In this document: piece after piece, positions 35,301-46,780 of the stretch
Layout: every line of letters starts with the position of its first letter
Position numbering within the stretch: the stretch's first letter is position 1
Assembly (NCBI GenBank): GCA_035048495.1
Contig: CM068540.1
Span: 14,926,829 to 14,990,828, forward strand
From: Euptelea pleiosperma
Lineage: Eukaryota > Streptophyta > Magnoliopsida > Ranunculales > Eupteleaceae
DNA: 64,000 nt
Direction: 5' to 3'
Translations under genes and position numbers: made by a program
Notes under the pieces: generated by a model
What the model was told of the DNA's origin: nothing
What the model saw: the letters and a program-made list of their open reading frames with translations, nothing else
The model's database searches: none

Positions 35301-38300
35301 ATGTCAAACCTCCATTCCAACAAAAGAACCAATGGCAAGCCATGAAAGTAGTAATAATCTAAATAGAAGGTGTCTTAAATCTGTGCAAATAAGAATTACT
35401 ACCCCTAGCTTCCCTTTTCTTTTCCTTTATAAATCCATTTCACTTACAAAAAATGTCCAGTGAAAATCAGATCAAGCAAGCAAGAAAGGACAAATCAAAA
35501 CAACAAAAGAAGTAAACAGTAGTTTTACCAACCAGAGATTCGTCATCCTCGCCTTCCACAGATTCCGCCAAAAGAGAAAGCATGTTAGCTAGGTGCTTCT
35601 GTAAATAAGAGAAATGATGGGCCTCTTCATCGGCCTGTGATGGCATGGACCGACGACTGTTGCTGCGCACAAGCTGCAAATCAATGGGACACAAAGCTTA
35701 CATAAGCTTAGCTCAACAAACAAGAAAATAACCCAAATCTCATACCTAAATACATAGTTGCTTTAGGCTTTATACTGCTTGTTACCATGTATTTGTGTGG
35801 TGCATATGGGAGAATTCTTATGGGATGGTAAGTAAATTTGGGAGAAGATGTTATAGTCGGGCAGTGGGGATTAGCTATGGAATTTGGGGGATTCATAATT
35901 GGTCACTAAAGAATGTTCTTTGCAATGGCTAATCTCCCTTGAATCAGGCATCGAGCCTCGCGTAGGTTTGCAAGTCCATCTCTTGTAGGCTGATTAGTTA
36001 TTGATCAGTGTAGTAGAGTGTAGTCAAAAGCATTACAAGGTCCCTTAGGCGAGGCCACACTTGCTGAAGCCTAATTTATGTTTTATAAGAATTAAAGAAA
36101 TCAAATTAATATTGCTAAAGAATCTATAGGAAAAAAAAAAAAAGAACAGACCACGCAGAATAAAACTAGAAACGAAAGAGTAAAGCTAATTGTTGAGTAC
36201 TAAACAACTATATGCGAAATAAAAACAATGAAATAGTATAATGGAAAACCAATATACTTCAATGACTCAATGCCACGTCTAATAGTTCAAAACCAACACA
36301 TTATTGTTCAAACTTTGAAAAAAAAAGGTCAAAGCTTCAAACCCTAAATCCTCAATGTTGTACTACTCAGTATCCCGTCAATCAATCATTAAAAAACAAG
36401 AGCAGGAGGCCGACTTTCTCCTCTTGATATGGTTGAGAGAATGGTGTACCTTTGGGTTTGTCTTATATGTAAAACATATATAACATTGACCTTACAGGTA
36501 TGATCTATTCCTAGTATATAAAGCACATACAACATCAATCTTATTCATATGGCCTAGGTGAACACTTAAATGCCTAGTGCCTAGCATCGCCTAGGCGAGC
36601 GCTTTTATGCTGATGCTTGCATGGGCTCAATTTTAAGTGCTAGGGCCTAGCATACCATGGAGAAGAGTCCCATCTTCTGGCTCAATTTCAGTGAGGAACA
36701 TGGTTAGAAATCCAAATGGAATTTAGAGGAATCATGTGTTTTCCAGTAGGAGTTACAAGGAGGTGGCAGATTAAGTGCCGGCTTTTGGGTGCAGGGTGTA
36801 CGACCTTAGTTCAAAGGTCCCTCTACATTGCCCTTGATGTCTCTAGGGTGGATGAGAGAATGGATTTGCTCAAAACCTGTCTCTGGGGAGGTTTGACAAG
36901 GATTCTCATGATTGCAGGAAAGTTCAGTCTTGGGTCAATTGTTTCTGAGAGTTCCCGTTGATGTGAAGGTTAAAACCCTCAGTAATAATCTCTCTCTGTT
37001 TATTTTCCCTTCTACCTCAAAAGCTATCAAAATCATGGATAGGACTTTAGGATCTTTCTATTGCTTGATGTGTTGAACCCTAGAGTTGGTGTCCTAATGG
37101 AGTTGCAAAAGATGAATGGTGGATTAGGGTTTTTGGGCTATCCCTTCATCTGTGGATCATCGCAGCATTTCAAGCTATTGGAGATCTTGACAAAGGTTTC
37201 GTTAGAATGGACCCAGCTTCCATGTAGCTCTATTGTGTGGTGTGATCGAGAACCCGGTTTAAATCTCAAGAAGAGGTTCCATTCTCCATTAACATGCTGG
37301 TTGATACCAATGTTTACCGGGTTTCTATTTGGTCCAAGGAGCCAACGATAATTGGAGTTGCGCCTTTGGATACCAAAAGTGCTATAAGTACCGGAAATCC
37401 AAGGATTTGGATACTTTTTGAAAGGTTAGAGGGGCTGTTTGGAGGAGGTAATAGAGAAGGGATGAAAACCTTCTGAAATATGGAAGTTAAATACAAAGAT
37501 GTGGAGGTTGGTTCTGGCCATGCTGCGCTGATGTTGGATGGTTGAATGCGCCAGACCAGCATTTTAATGTCCCTTGATCCAAAGTAGAAAGCTTCTAGTC
37601 TTCAACTGATTATCCCAGATTCAACCCCAGCCATCGCTTCTATCAGGAGACAGTTGCAAAATAATAACAAATTCCTAATAAGGAGGAGAGGACATGTGGC
37701 AGTTTTCTGACGATTGTCAAACTAAAGTTGATAGTGGCAGAGGGAGTAGCATAGGGCTAGAGACCAACACCATTATACTATGCAAGCTCATCATGGGGCT
37801 GTGTAGGGAGGAGTATAAATGTACGCCACATGTTCAAAGGCAACGGGAAGACAAACAGATTTCCCTAGACTTTCACACGAAACATACTTGAGAAAAGAGT
37901 AGGTATGGGCACAGTGGCATGTGGAAAGGATGGGGACGCCACTAATAGAAGTGGTATTTTGAATGAGTTTACAAGAAATAGATGTGGGTCCCATGTTAGG
38001 AAAAAAAGATAAGGGTATTAAAATATTTGAGGGCTAAGGGTGTTTGCGCTTCGTTAGTGGCCAAGAGTGTGGCTACAATTTTGGACAAAGGAAAGGATGT
38101 CACCATTGAGTCTTCTGTTTGGTCTGTCAATTCTCATTCTTCTAGACCATTTATCTCAGTCCTGAAGAATCGAGAGATCATACACAAAGGCAGCTTGCTC
38201 TTACCCTTAGTCGCACTTGTCCTAGGGTAAGGAGGGAGGCTTGTCAACGATGATGGTTCTGCAGAGCTCCAAAGGGAGGATAATCATGGGTGATATGGTG

Positions 38301-41300
38301 ATCAAGAGCTTTGAGATTTTGTATTCAGCTGAAGATGGAGGAATTGAGACGGGAGCTTCTCAGCCATAAAACTCTCCTAAGGGGGTCGCAGCAGTGGTTA
38401 ATGATCTCGCTGAAACTTGTGCACACATTGATCATCAAACTCAAGGTAAGGATTAAAGTTCTCAGCGTGGCCCTTTTGATGCCTTAATTCCTTCTCCTCC
38501 CAATCCTATTTCTTCTCCCCAGGGGCTATCCATCGCCTAATAGAGTTCGAACCATCTGGTGACGTAGTTAACATTTTTGGAAAAGAGATAATGAAGAAGG
38601 CAGATCATTCTATGATGGTGGTCCCTGGGGCTGTGAATCTGATTTGTGCGATTCCCAGCAATCTTCAATATAGTAGGTCAAAAAGGGGTAGAAAACAGTT
38701 ACATGGGCGGGCAATTCTTATGGAAGGGGCTACATACAAGATTAGGAGCTCCTAGTGGGTAGTGGCAGAGGATAAGGGGTCAAGTGAAGCAGATCTTCAG
38801 TTAGATCATGTCTTAGACACTTGTATGTTTGGAAAACTCTGAAGTTGGGGATGATGAGGTGAGGGCTTAAAAGTTGGGAAGGACAAGGCCAAGAGGAAGT
38901 TTCTAAATGGGTTTGGGTAAAATAATGGAGTTCGGTAAATTCTTAGGGGTGTCCTATAGAAGCCATGAAGAGGTTAGAAAGTTGTTCAGGCCATTGAAAA
39001 AATATTCATTTTAGAAAAATCTGGCTGGTAAAAAGATTTTCTCTGGGTCGTACGAGTTCAGGGATTGTTGAAAGTGGGGAAATAAATAGTTTGGCATCTG
39101 TAGACAAAATATGGAGAACTCCTCTGGCATTGGGGTTCAAGAAGCCTTAGACTTTGCAATCCCAAGGAAGGATGGTATGTGGTTAGTTAGAAACCGAAGT
39201 GTTCTTAGGAGGTCTTCAATTTGTCATGGCCAAAGAAATAAATTTCGTGAAATTATCGAAATTTTTTGCAAAATATTTCCATTCTCCGAGTTACCAACTG
39301 GAAAGAATACATACATGAAAAAAAATGTTAGACGTTTTGCGAATAGTAAATTTCGACCAACTGCCAGTGTAAATGTGTATTATTTCAGTAGTAATGTTTC
39401 AACATGTATGGAAACATTTCGATCAAAGTTATGAAACATCCCATTGGAGCTCAAAACCACCCCAAATCCCATATTTGTTCCAATTAACCCCTCCCCATCT
39501 ATTCTTCATAAAAGACCGACCAATTCATTGTAGATTCTTGATTAAAAACCTCACAGATTGATCATGAGGGCAAGTCGAAGACTGTTATGGGGTTTTTTCA
39601 AAATCGAAATGTAAGTATGAAATTTCTTGTTATTAACTAAAATTTTTGTTGTTTTTTGCTACGAATACTCAAATAGATAGACAGGGGTAAATGCATCAAA
39701 TCTATGGATCTATGATGCATTTACACCGGATTTGTGCATACATAGATTGAAGATCATTTAGGGTGAAAATTTGAAATTTGGAGAAATCCCCAATATCGTT
39801 GGCTTTCACCCTAAACACCCATAGTTATGCATAAATCAATTATATGTTGCATAATGTAGCCCAATCTTTTTATTATTATTATTTTTGATAAGTTAATGTA
39901 GCCCAATCTACAACTTGGTTGAGTTTTTAAAAAATCCACAATCAAAAATACATTTAAAATTCAAAAAATTAGACAAATACTATAAGTTAATAGTAGATAG
40001 GTTTTCTAAAATTATATATAACATGAGGACATTATTGTAAGTGAATTGGGATTCGTTAATACCTTAATTTATTAATTCTTTCACAATTAATAGTAATTGA
40101 GTAATAATTACTTAAATTAAAAAAATTTATAAAACATCAAAGAAACCCTAATGCATCAAATCCAAGATTTTTTTTCATAATTAATAGTAATTAAGTAACA
40201 ATTATTTAAATTGAAAAATTTATAAACATCAAAGAAACCCTAATGCATCAAATCCATGCACATTTGGATGTAATGAACTTAATTTGATGATTGTAATCAT
40301 TTTCATAAGTCGTTTTTGCTGTTTTGAGTTGTCTAACTATCATATTACAACATTGGCATAATAAAGACCGCTATGATTATTCATTTCCACACTACATATG
40401 GTTGTATATTATAGTTTGATAGCTTATGAGGGTTTTTATGCTTGTTTTAATGAATTTTAAAGGCAGGTCTAAGTGAACTAATCTAGTAAACCATGAAGCT
40501 TCAAATGATCTCTTAGAATGTTCGGGGCTTTGGTAATAAAGATAAGAGAATAGTTACTAAAAGCCTTATCAAAAATTGGAAAGTTGATATTGCAATCGTT
40601 CGGGAAACAAAAAAAAAAAGAAGAATATATGGATGATATATTGGTGGAAGAGATTTGGAGAAGAGATTTTGGATGGCGAACCCTTCCAGCTATTGGACAG
40701 CCCAGGTATCGTTATGGTATAGGATGATAATGTAACAGAGGTGGAAGACTATTTAATTAGGACTTATTCTGCTTTCAAACCTACGTAGCAGTGTGGTCGA
40801 TCACTTGGATTTTGTCTGACGTGTATGGCCTCACAAAAAAGAAGTTCAGATTAGAGGCAATAGTTGAATTCAACTCCCATCTCTATTAAAAAACTTGCCT
40901 AGTTAGGTCTAAGTTAGATGAACTCGACTTCGACCGAATTAGAGAAGTTGGTTGTTAAGGCATTTTGAAGAGGAAGAAATTCTCAAAGCATTAGGTGAGC
41001 TGAGTGATGGTTAGGCTCCACGCCCGAATGGCTTCTTAGTTGTTTTCTCTAAAAAGTACTAAGATATAGAGGGAGAAGATTCCATACTAGTTGCTAAGGA
41101 GTTTCATAAGGAAGCCTACTTTTACCTTGATAAGAGCTCCAATACTTTTATTACTCTTATCCCTAAAAGAGATGGTGTCGAATGCTTATGGATTTTAGAC
41201 CAAATAGCTTGGTTGGCGTGTCTATAAAATCATCTTCAAAGTGCTTGCTTCTAAACTTAAAGAGGTGTTGAACTTTGCCATCTCCCCAACCAAGAGGCTT

Positions 41301-44300
41301 TTGTTAAAGGGAGGAAAATTCCATACAGAGTTGTACAGCCAATGAGTGTATTGACTCTAGAATTTGATAGGGAGATCCAGGCATCTTAAGCTAAGTAGTT
41401 ATGGAAAATATTTACGATCATGCTAATTGGAGGATTCTAGATTCTTGGTACGGGTTTAGGGTAGAAATTGAGGAAATATATTGAAGCGTGCATTTCAACG
41501 TGAGAGAAGGCAATCCTTCATCTCCATTTTTGTTCATTGTGAAGAAGGTGGAGTGTTGGAAGGTTTTAGGGTGGGTGTAAATGGGCCAATCACATCTAAC
41601 TTAAAATGTAAATAATACAATTCTTTTCACTAAGGCATCCGATATCCAATTACGGTATTTGAGATGTGTTCTCCATTGTTTCGAGGTGGTATCTAGGTTG
41701 CGTAATAGTCTCATGAATCTGAGGTTTCTAGTCTAGGAGAAGTTATTAACCTGTAGGAATTGGCTGGAGGTTTGGAGTGTAAGGTGGGTTATCTTCTTAC
41801 GTCATAGCTTTAGTCTTCCTCCTAGTGCTAGTTACAAATCCACAACTATTTAGGTTCCGGTAGTAGAGAGATTCAAAAGAAGACTCGCATCCTAGAAGAA
41901 AAGGTACCTCTCTAAAGGTGGTAGAGTAACTCCTAGTAAAAGTACTCTCTAGCCTTCCCATTCATTAGACTCTCTTTTTTGTGCCAGTAAACATTGGTGA
42001 TAGATTGGAGAAGTTGTTTAGGGATTTTCTTTGGAAAGGTATGAAGGATGCCTATAAATTTTAGCTAGTTGATTTGAAGATAATTTACTTGCTGAAATTG
42101 GGAGTGGTCATGATTTAAACATTATAGGGATATGAGCAAAGCTCTTCTATGCTGTAGAGGCATGAGATGGAGAATGAAAGTTGTGAAAGTGTGGAAGGGC
42201 ATTTATAAAATATTTGATTTATTAAAGAAGGTATTCATTTTTAGGTAGGGATGGGGGACAAAGTAAAATTTTGGGAGGATATTTCATGTAGAGATACCTC
42301 TCTTCATCTCTGTTTTCCACCTTCGCTATATTGGGTCTCAAGGGAGCACTACTGCACTAGTAAAGTACCCTGACATATGGATGTCTTTGTGAAACTTGGG
42401 TTTAAGCAGGTATATTAACAATTGGGAGTGGGACGAGATGGCCAATCTTTTTAGCCTAAAAAAAGGTAGCGCATCTACTTCTTTGAGGCTGATAAGAGAA
42501 TTTGGAAGTGGAATCCGCAGGTGTTTTCTCAGTTTGGCCATTTTATTCAATGTTTTTCTATCTTGACACACTCCTCCTTTCCGGCCAGATTTGTATGGGA
42601 ATCTCTCATACCTTTCAAGGTAGCATTCTTCGTTTTGACAACAGTACACTAAAGATTCTAACGCTAAACAATTTGATTGGTACGAGGATGCTCATTCCTG
42701 TGCAAGGCCAGCTAAGAGTCAGTGGACCATTTGCTGATGCACTTTCAATTCACTAGGGAGGTGTGGACCATCTTTTTTCTGCTCTTTGGTATTTGTTACC
42801 TGGTCCTTAAAAAGTGTTTGTCAGCTTTTCCAAGGCTGGTCTGCCACCAATGCGTTTGCTTCTCGTGGTCACATACATCAGAAACTTCTCCCCCTTACCT
42901 TTTATTGGACCATATGGAAGGAGCAGAATGGGCACATTTTTTAGGACAAGGGGAGTGACCTTGCAGCCCTTGTTTTGAGGATCGAAGCTCTATAGTTTCA
43001 TTGGAAGTCCATACTTTAAGAGTTCAGAGGTCTTCAATTCAAACATTCTTTTTAGATGGGAGGAGATTGTACATGAGCAGGGATAGATTGTTTTGGCTTT
43101 GCTTTTGTATTTTGTCATTTTGTAGGTAGTAAAGGCCTTCCTCACTAGCTATTCTCTCTTCATTTTTCCTGTACAGTAGGAATTTTTTCCTTTTATGTTC
43201 AATACAAATATCTTTACTTATCAAAAAGAATATGGATTTAGGATATTACGTTTTGCATGTATCTAGAAATACCCAGTTCCAAATTCAAACAAAATCTGCT
43301 CTTAGTTTCAATTTTCAAGCTATTCTAAGAAAATTAAAAAGAAGTATAATTTCAATCTAGTAGAACAAGTTTCTCCAAAAACCAAACAAACCTTATCACA
43401 AAATTCTGAAACATTTCAGAAATAGCCCTTTTACATTGTGCTACATTTGGGAAAAAGATCATCAATCTATTCCTTAAAAATGTCATCAGTTTGCAAATCT
43501 TTGATTGCAAAAGCCAATTATACTAAAATGAAAAGTCATATAAAATACAAGATTAAGAATAAAAAAAACAACAATTATTTTGAAGTTTTCATTGCACATC
43601 TCCGTAAGTAAACCAATTTTAGAGCTCTGGCCGTTGAATCAATATAATGAACAGACGCTTCTCCAAATCAACACAATCTCCATTCCCAAAATCAATTATT
43701 ACCAAAATGCAATTTCATAATTCAAACAATTCAAGCTTCCGACAAAATTTATAATAATAATAACAAAATACAAAACAAAATCAAGTAAGGAATAAAAAAT
43801 TTAATTTTTACCTGCAATGGCGAGAGAGCCGAAAGGTATCCATCGAACGCAGACGTCGAGGGCCAGACATCAGCAACAGCAGCCGAATCCTTGTGCGTCC
43901 TTGGGAGAAGCCTCTTATAAGACTGTATGTAAAGAAACAGAATCAGATCATAAACGTCTGCGCCAACAGAATCGATCTCATCGGACTTCGCTGTGACAAT
44001 TGGATCGGAATCTGACGGGAGAACAGCAGCGAGTGTGTCGAGGACAAGGCGAGCGTTGTCGATCGAGATCTGAAGGACTTCGGAGATGCCGGTGGCATCT
44101 ATTCGGGGAGAAGATGGAGAAGAAGAAGAAGAAGCAGAAGCTCGTTGGAGGAGCTTTTCCTTGAGAGGAGCTAGGGTTGCGGTTCCGTCTGAGAAGATGA
44201 GTTTGGAGATAGGGAGGAGACCGTACTCGAATGGCTCTCTTCTCGCATGGAGAAAAATTTGTTCTTTAGAAGAGGAAGATGAGGTCGAGGCTTCGACTTC

Positions 44301-44309
44301 GTCGTTCAT
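26331..44309 (-). CDS. TBCC domain-containing protein 1 (TBCCD1), 9 exons, complete
   Basis: Exons in transcript order: 44309-43812, 35673-35533, 34501-34124, 30098-29994, 28908-28768, 28585-28382, 28136-28044, 27862-27751, 26374-26331. All have GT-AG borders. Total 1,716 nt: 571 residues plus TGA. It matches the plant TBCCD1-type proteins I remember throughout, including REPFEYGLLPISKLIF near the N-terminus, DVWPSTSAFDGYLSALSPLQ at the exon 1/2 border, the C-CAP/cofactor C-like beta-helix region at about residues 340-440 (NCHDSVIYILAPLRY, AAKRICIANCRECVFF), and the end IRQLYCLQGD on a 44-nt last exon. The superfamily includes tubulin cofactor C and RP2; animal and algal TBCCD1 acts at centrosomes or basal bodies in cell organisation, and the plant role is less clear. 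Exon 2 could use a weaker nearby donor, but only CTG/GTTGGT keeps the frame. Intron 1 is 8.1 kb, and a pyrimidine-rich leader lies upstream. Confidence 0.93.
27364..27630. repeat. 163-bp tandem duplication in TBCCD1 intron 8
   Basis: The block starting AATCCACCGAGTAACTATCA at 27364 recurs at 27527 with small indels and ends after CCATGTGCCTGG. It lies wholly in the last intron (27750-26375) and has no coding function. The rest of this 1.4-kb intron shows nothing recognisable. Confidence 0.7.
30866..30985 (+). mobile_element. tRNA-derived SINE fragment in TBCCD1 intron 3
   Basis: TGGTTCAATTGG fits the pol III A-box consensus TRGYNNARNNG, and GGTTCAATCCC, about 40 bp downstream, fits the B-box consensus GGTTCRANNCC exactly. 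An A-rich tail follows (GATAGAAAATAAAAAAGG). There is no full cloverleaf, so it is a SINE or tRNA relic rather than a working tRNA gene. It differs from the tandem SINE family at 14431 and 32965. Confidence 0.55.
32965..33426 (-). repeat. Tandem array of two SINE-like units
   Basis: Units start at 32965 and 33222 (period 257) and belong to the family of 14431-15160: the same CATCTAAC-AATACT start, the same CGAACACGAGACCTCCCGCT block (B-box on the minus strand) and the same truncated last unit ending near GCATTA. It lies in TBCCD1 intron 3 in the transcript orientation of that gene. Confidence 0.7.
36660..43240 (+). mobile_element. Near full-length but degenerate L1-type LINE, antisense in TBCCD1 intron 1
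   Basis: ORF1 remnant at about 36,700-38,950: DUF4283-like text is readable in pieces, such as LHLWIIAAFQAIGDLDKGF near 37150. The ORF2 start near 40,506 reads N-V-R-G-F-G after a W-to-stop change, the usual WNVRGLG endonuclease start. A reverse transcriptase relic spans about 41,000-41,600 (QEAFVKGRKI), and a zf-RVT relic lies at about 42,480-42,770 (SVDHLLMHFQFTREVW). The tail near 43,240 ends TTCAATACAAATATC before CTTATCAAAAAG. Every domain has stops and frameshifts, so it is inactive. A foreign AT-rich block sits between ORF1 and ORF2 (39,230-40,450). Confidence 0.75.
39230..40450. repeat. Unclassified interspersed repeat, copy 2, inside the LINE
   Basis: AT-rich block dividing the LINE. 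Words such as ATCTATGATGCATTTACACC, TTTGTGCATACATAG and ATGGTTGTATATTATAGTTT match, inverted, sequence at 15,650-16,660. CAAAGAAACCCTAATGCATC occurs twice within it (near 40,140 and 40,230). Whether it was a transposon inserted in the LINE cannot be settled, because no target duplication was found. Confidence 0.45.
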
Positions 44310-44410
44310 CTCTGAGAGAGTGAGAAAAAATGTAGATCTTTCGAAAATGAAATGAGACGGAGAGTTATTGAGTGTGTGCGTGAGAGAGGGAGAGAGAGAG
44401 AGGGTAAATT
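44310..44410 (-). promoter_or_regulatory. Pyrimidine-rich leader and core promoter region of TBCCD1
   Basis: Directly upstream of the TBCCD1 ATG the minus strand is CT-rich, with a (CT)n run opposite the GAGAGAGGGAGAGAGAGAG at about 44,383-44,402. Such Y-patch or CT leaders are frequent in plant housekeeping promoters without TATA boxes. The exact start site is not determined. Confidence 0.45.
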
Positions 44411-44489
44411 TTTTTTTTTTTTTTGTCTGATAAGCAGAAAGAAGGGGATCTTAAACTTCGCTGACCGTACCACTGACCACACACAGAAT

Positions 44490-45175
44490 GAACCACGTGG
44501 CACACTCTTAGAGGGCTCTGGCCGTTGGATTTGAGTAAAACTTTGATGACTGGATCCTGTTATTGAGGCCGATGACAGGACGTAATATGATCCACGTGGC
44601 ACACTCTTAGAGGACTTTGACCATATGGATGTTTGGCTTTGGCCAATCACTAGGTGGACCTATAAACCAAACATCAGCCGGATTAGTGATTTCTAGTCGT
44701 TGGATTGGAATTATTTTCATGGGTTGATTTTAACCGTGGGAATTTGAGCATTATTGGCCATTATTTGAGGTACAAAGATCCAAAGTTTTGAAAATATTAA
44801 ACAAGCTTATTTTGGGTTTGTAGGTCCACCTAGGGATTGGAAACACATCCATACGGTCAGACTCCTGTAAGAGTGTACCACGCGGCTGATGATAGGCTCT
44901 GCATCAAAGTTTTACTCCGGATGTTTGGCCAATCCCAAGGTGGACCTACAAACCAAAAATCAGCCTGATTAGTGATTTCAACCCTTCAGATCCTTGTACC
45001 CCAAATAATAGTTAATAGTGCTAAAATTCCATCGGTTAAAGTCAACCCATGAAAATGACTCCAATCCAATGCTTAGAAATCACTAATCAGGTTGATTTTT
45101 GGTTTGGAAGTCCACCTAGGGATTGGCCAAACATCCATACTGTCCTCTAGAAATATACCACGTGGTTCCTACTGT
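44490..45175. mobile_element. Fold-back MITEs bordered by CACGTGGC, two palindromes
   Basis: Two inverted-repeat units, about 44593-44890 and 44925-45166. One arm runs from near the CCACGTGGCACACTCTTAGA end through GGATGTTTGG, GGTGGACCTA and GATTAGTGATTT. The other arm gives the inverse: AAATCACTAATC, GTCCACCTAGGGATTGG, CCAAACATCCATAC, then the CACGTGG end. An extra terminal copy at 44494 suggests a broken third unit. The unit nearest TBCCD1 lies about 180 bp upstream of its ATG. Confidence 0.65.
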
Positions 45176-45570
45176 GGACGGTTAGTGGCTTTGCTGACTG
45201 AGGTGGTCCGTGAAGTTTTACCTTTTTTTGACGGAAATGATTTTTACGGGGAGTTTTATTTCTTCCGGTTAACATTTGACAGTGTTTGACAAAAATACCC
45301 CTAAAAGCAGTGAGCTTTTTTGCTCTTCGGGTTAACAGTTGATGGTGTTTGACAAAAATATCCCTATAACCAAAACTGTACTTGCCTGTCTCTTCAGAAG
45401 TTAAATGTAAAGTGAGAAGGTCATTTTGGTCAAATGATGATTTGGAATTTAATCAGTTACATTATTGGGAGATTATTAATGAGATGGAGATAATATAAGT
45501 GATTTTATGTGTTTGACTTTGAGTTATGCTTTTACCGAGTAAAACTTCTGTCACAATGCAAAATACAGGC

Positions 45571-45858
45571 CACGTGGCGTACTCTTAGTGGACACTGACC
45601 GTATGCATGTTTGGCCAGTCCCTCTGTGGACCTATAAACCAAAAATAAGCCTGATTAGTGATTTACAACGTTTGGATCTTTGCACCCAAATAACGCTCAA
45701 TAATGCTCGAATTCCTACCGTTAAAATCAACCCAGGAAAATAACTTCAATCGAAAGACTTAGAAATCACAAATCAGACTGATTTTTGGTTTATAGGTCCA
45801 CCTAGGGACTGGCCAAACATCCATACAGCCAGCATCCACTAAGAGTGTGCCACGTGGC
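45571..45858. mobile_element. Fold-back MITE bordered by CACGTGGC, most complete copy
   Basis: A palindromic unit of 288 bp with arms of about 110 bp: CACGTGGCGTACTCTTAGTG at the left, and the inverse of CCACTAAGAGTGTGCCACGTG at the right. Inner words GTGGACCTATAAACCAAAAA and TTTTTGGTTTATAGGTCCAC are near-perfect inverses. There is no coding capacity. The target duplication was not resolved. Confidence 0.7.
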
Positions 45859-46094
45859 CTGTACTTTGCGCTGGGACACAATTTTTACTCGCTTTTACCT
45901 CTCTACCAATGTGGACATGTAGGGAGTGGCACGAGCGAAGAACACCTCAAGTGGGGAAAAGTCCTTGCCTCCGGTCTGAGCAAAGAGTCGTGGAGGATTC
46001 TCCTTTATATGATGCGTACCCCCCAAACTGCCCTAAACCGTGTTAGTGAAGTAATGAATTAAGTTGGGTGATGGTAGTTATAGGGGTCGGGGGC

Positions 46095-46440
46095 ATGGTT
46101 TAAAAAACAGCCTTTATAACGAAAATAACGGCCGTTAGAAACGGAAATGGCCCTCCACCATTATATTACGTATCATTTTAATGCTCAGAAAATAATGGTC
46201 GTTATAACGATAATAATGGCCGTTATTTTATGCAAAATTTTGTTAAAAAAAAACACCTGTTATTTTCTTTAATTTCCATTATAAATTTTACTGAAAATTT
46301 AAAATTTTGAATTTTGATCCGTTTTTCCACGTTAATTTCTTTTTTTCCCATTTTTTTTCCGTTTTAGCCCCATGAGTTACAATCCGTTATTAGGAAAAAA
46401 ATGATAACGCCCCCGGCCCATTATACTGTTATAATTGATA
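46095..46440. mobile_element. Relic of the ATGGTTTTAAAAACGG fold-back MITE family
   Basis: Starts ATGGTTTAAAAAACAGCC and contains ATAACGGCCGTTA-type words and AACGCCCC near the far end, like the copies at 18030 and 50512. The inner word has shifted from TTAAACGG to ATAACGG. No flanking duplication is visible, so it is an old copy or a subfamily. Confidence 0.55.
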
Positions 46441-46780
46441 AGTACATTCTAGGCTGTCTTGATACAAATTGAGGCCTAAGGGGAAAACTCTACATAAGGC
46501 ATTTTTTTTATATATAATATATTAATTATATGGTATTAATTAAAAAAAAACTAAACTCTACATAATTAGAAATTTTTATATAAAAACTATTCTTGATAAT
46601 AAAAAACTACGGAAAAAAATTTAAATGTAGAGGACTCCGTTGCAGTCGATGCAGAGGACGCTTGCGGCCTACATAGATCATATTTTGGGCCGAATGACTG
46701 CGTGGATGTTCAACCCACCTATTGGATGATAAACACACTAAAAAATCAACTTGATTGATGATTTCTAGCAATTGGATTTA

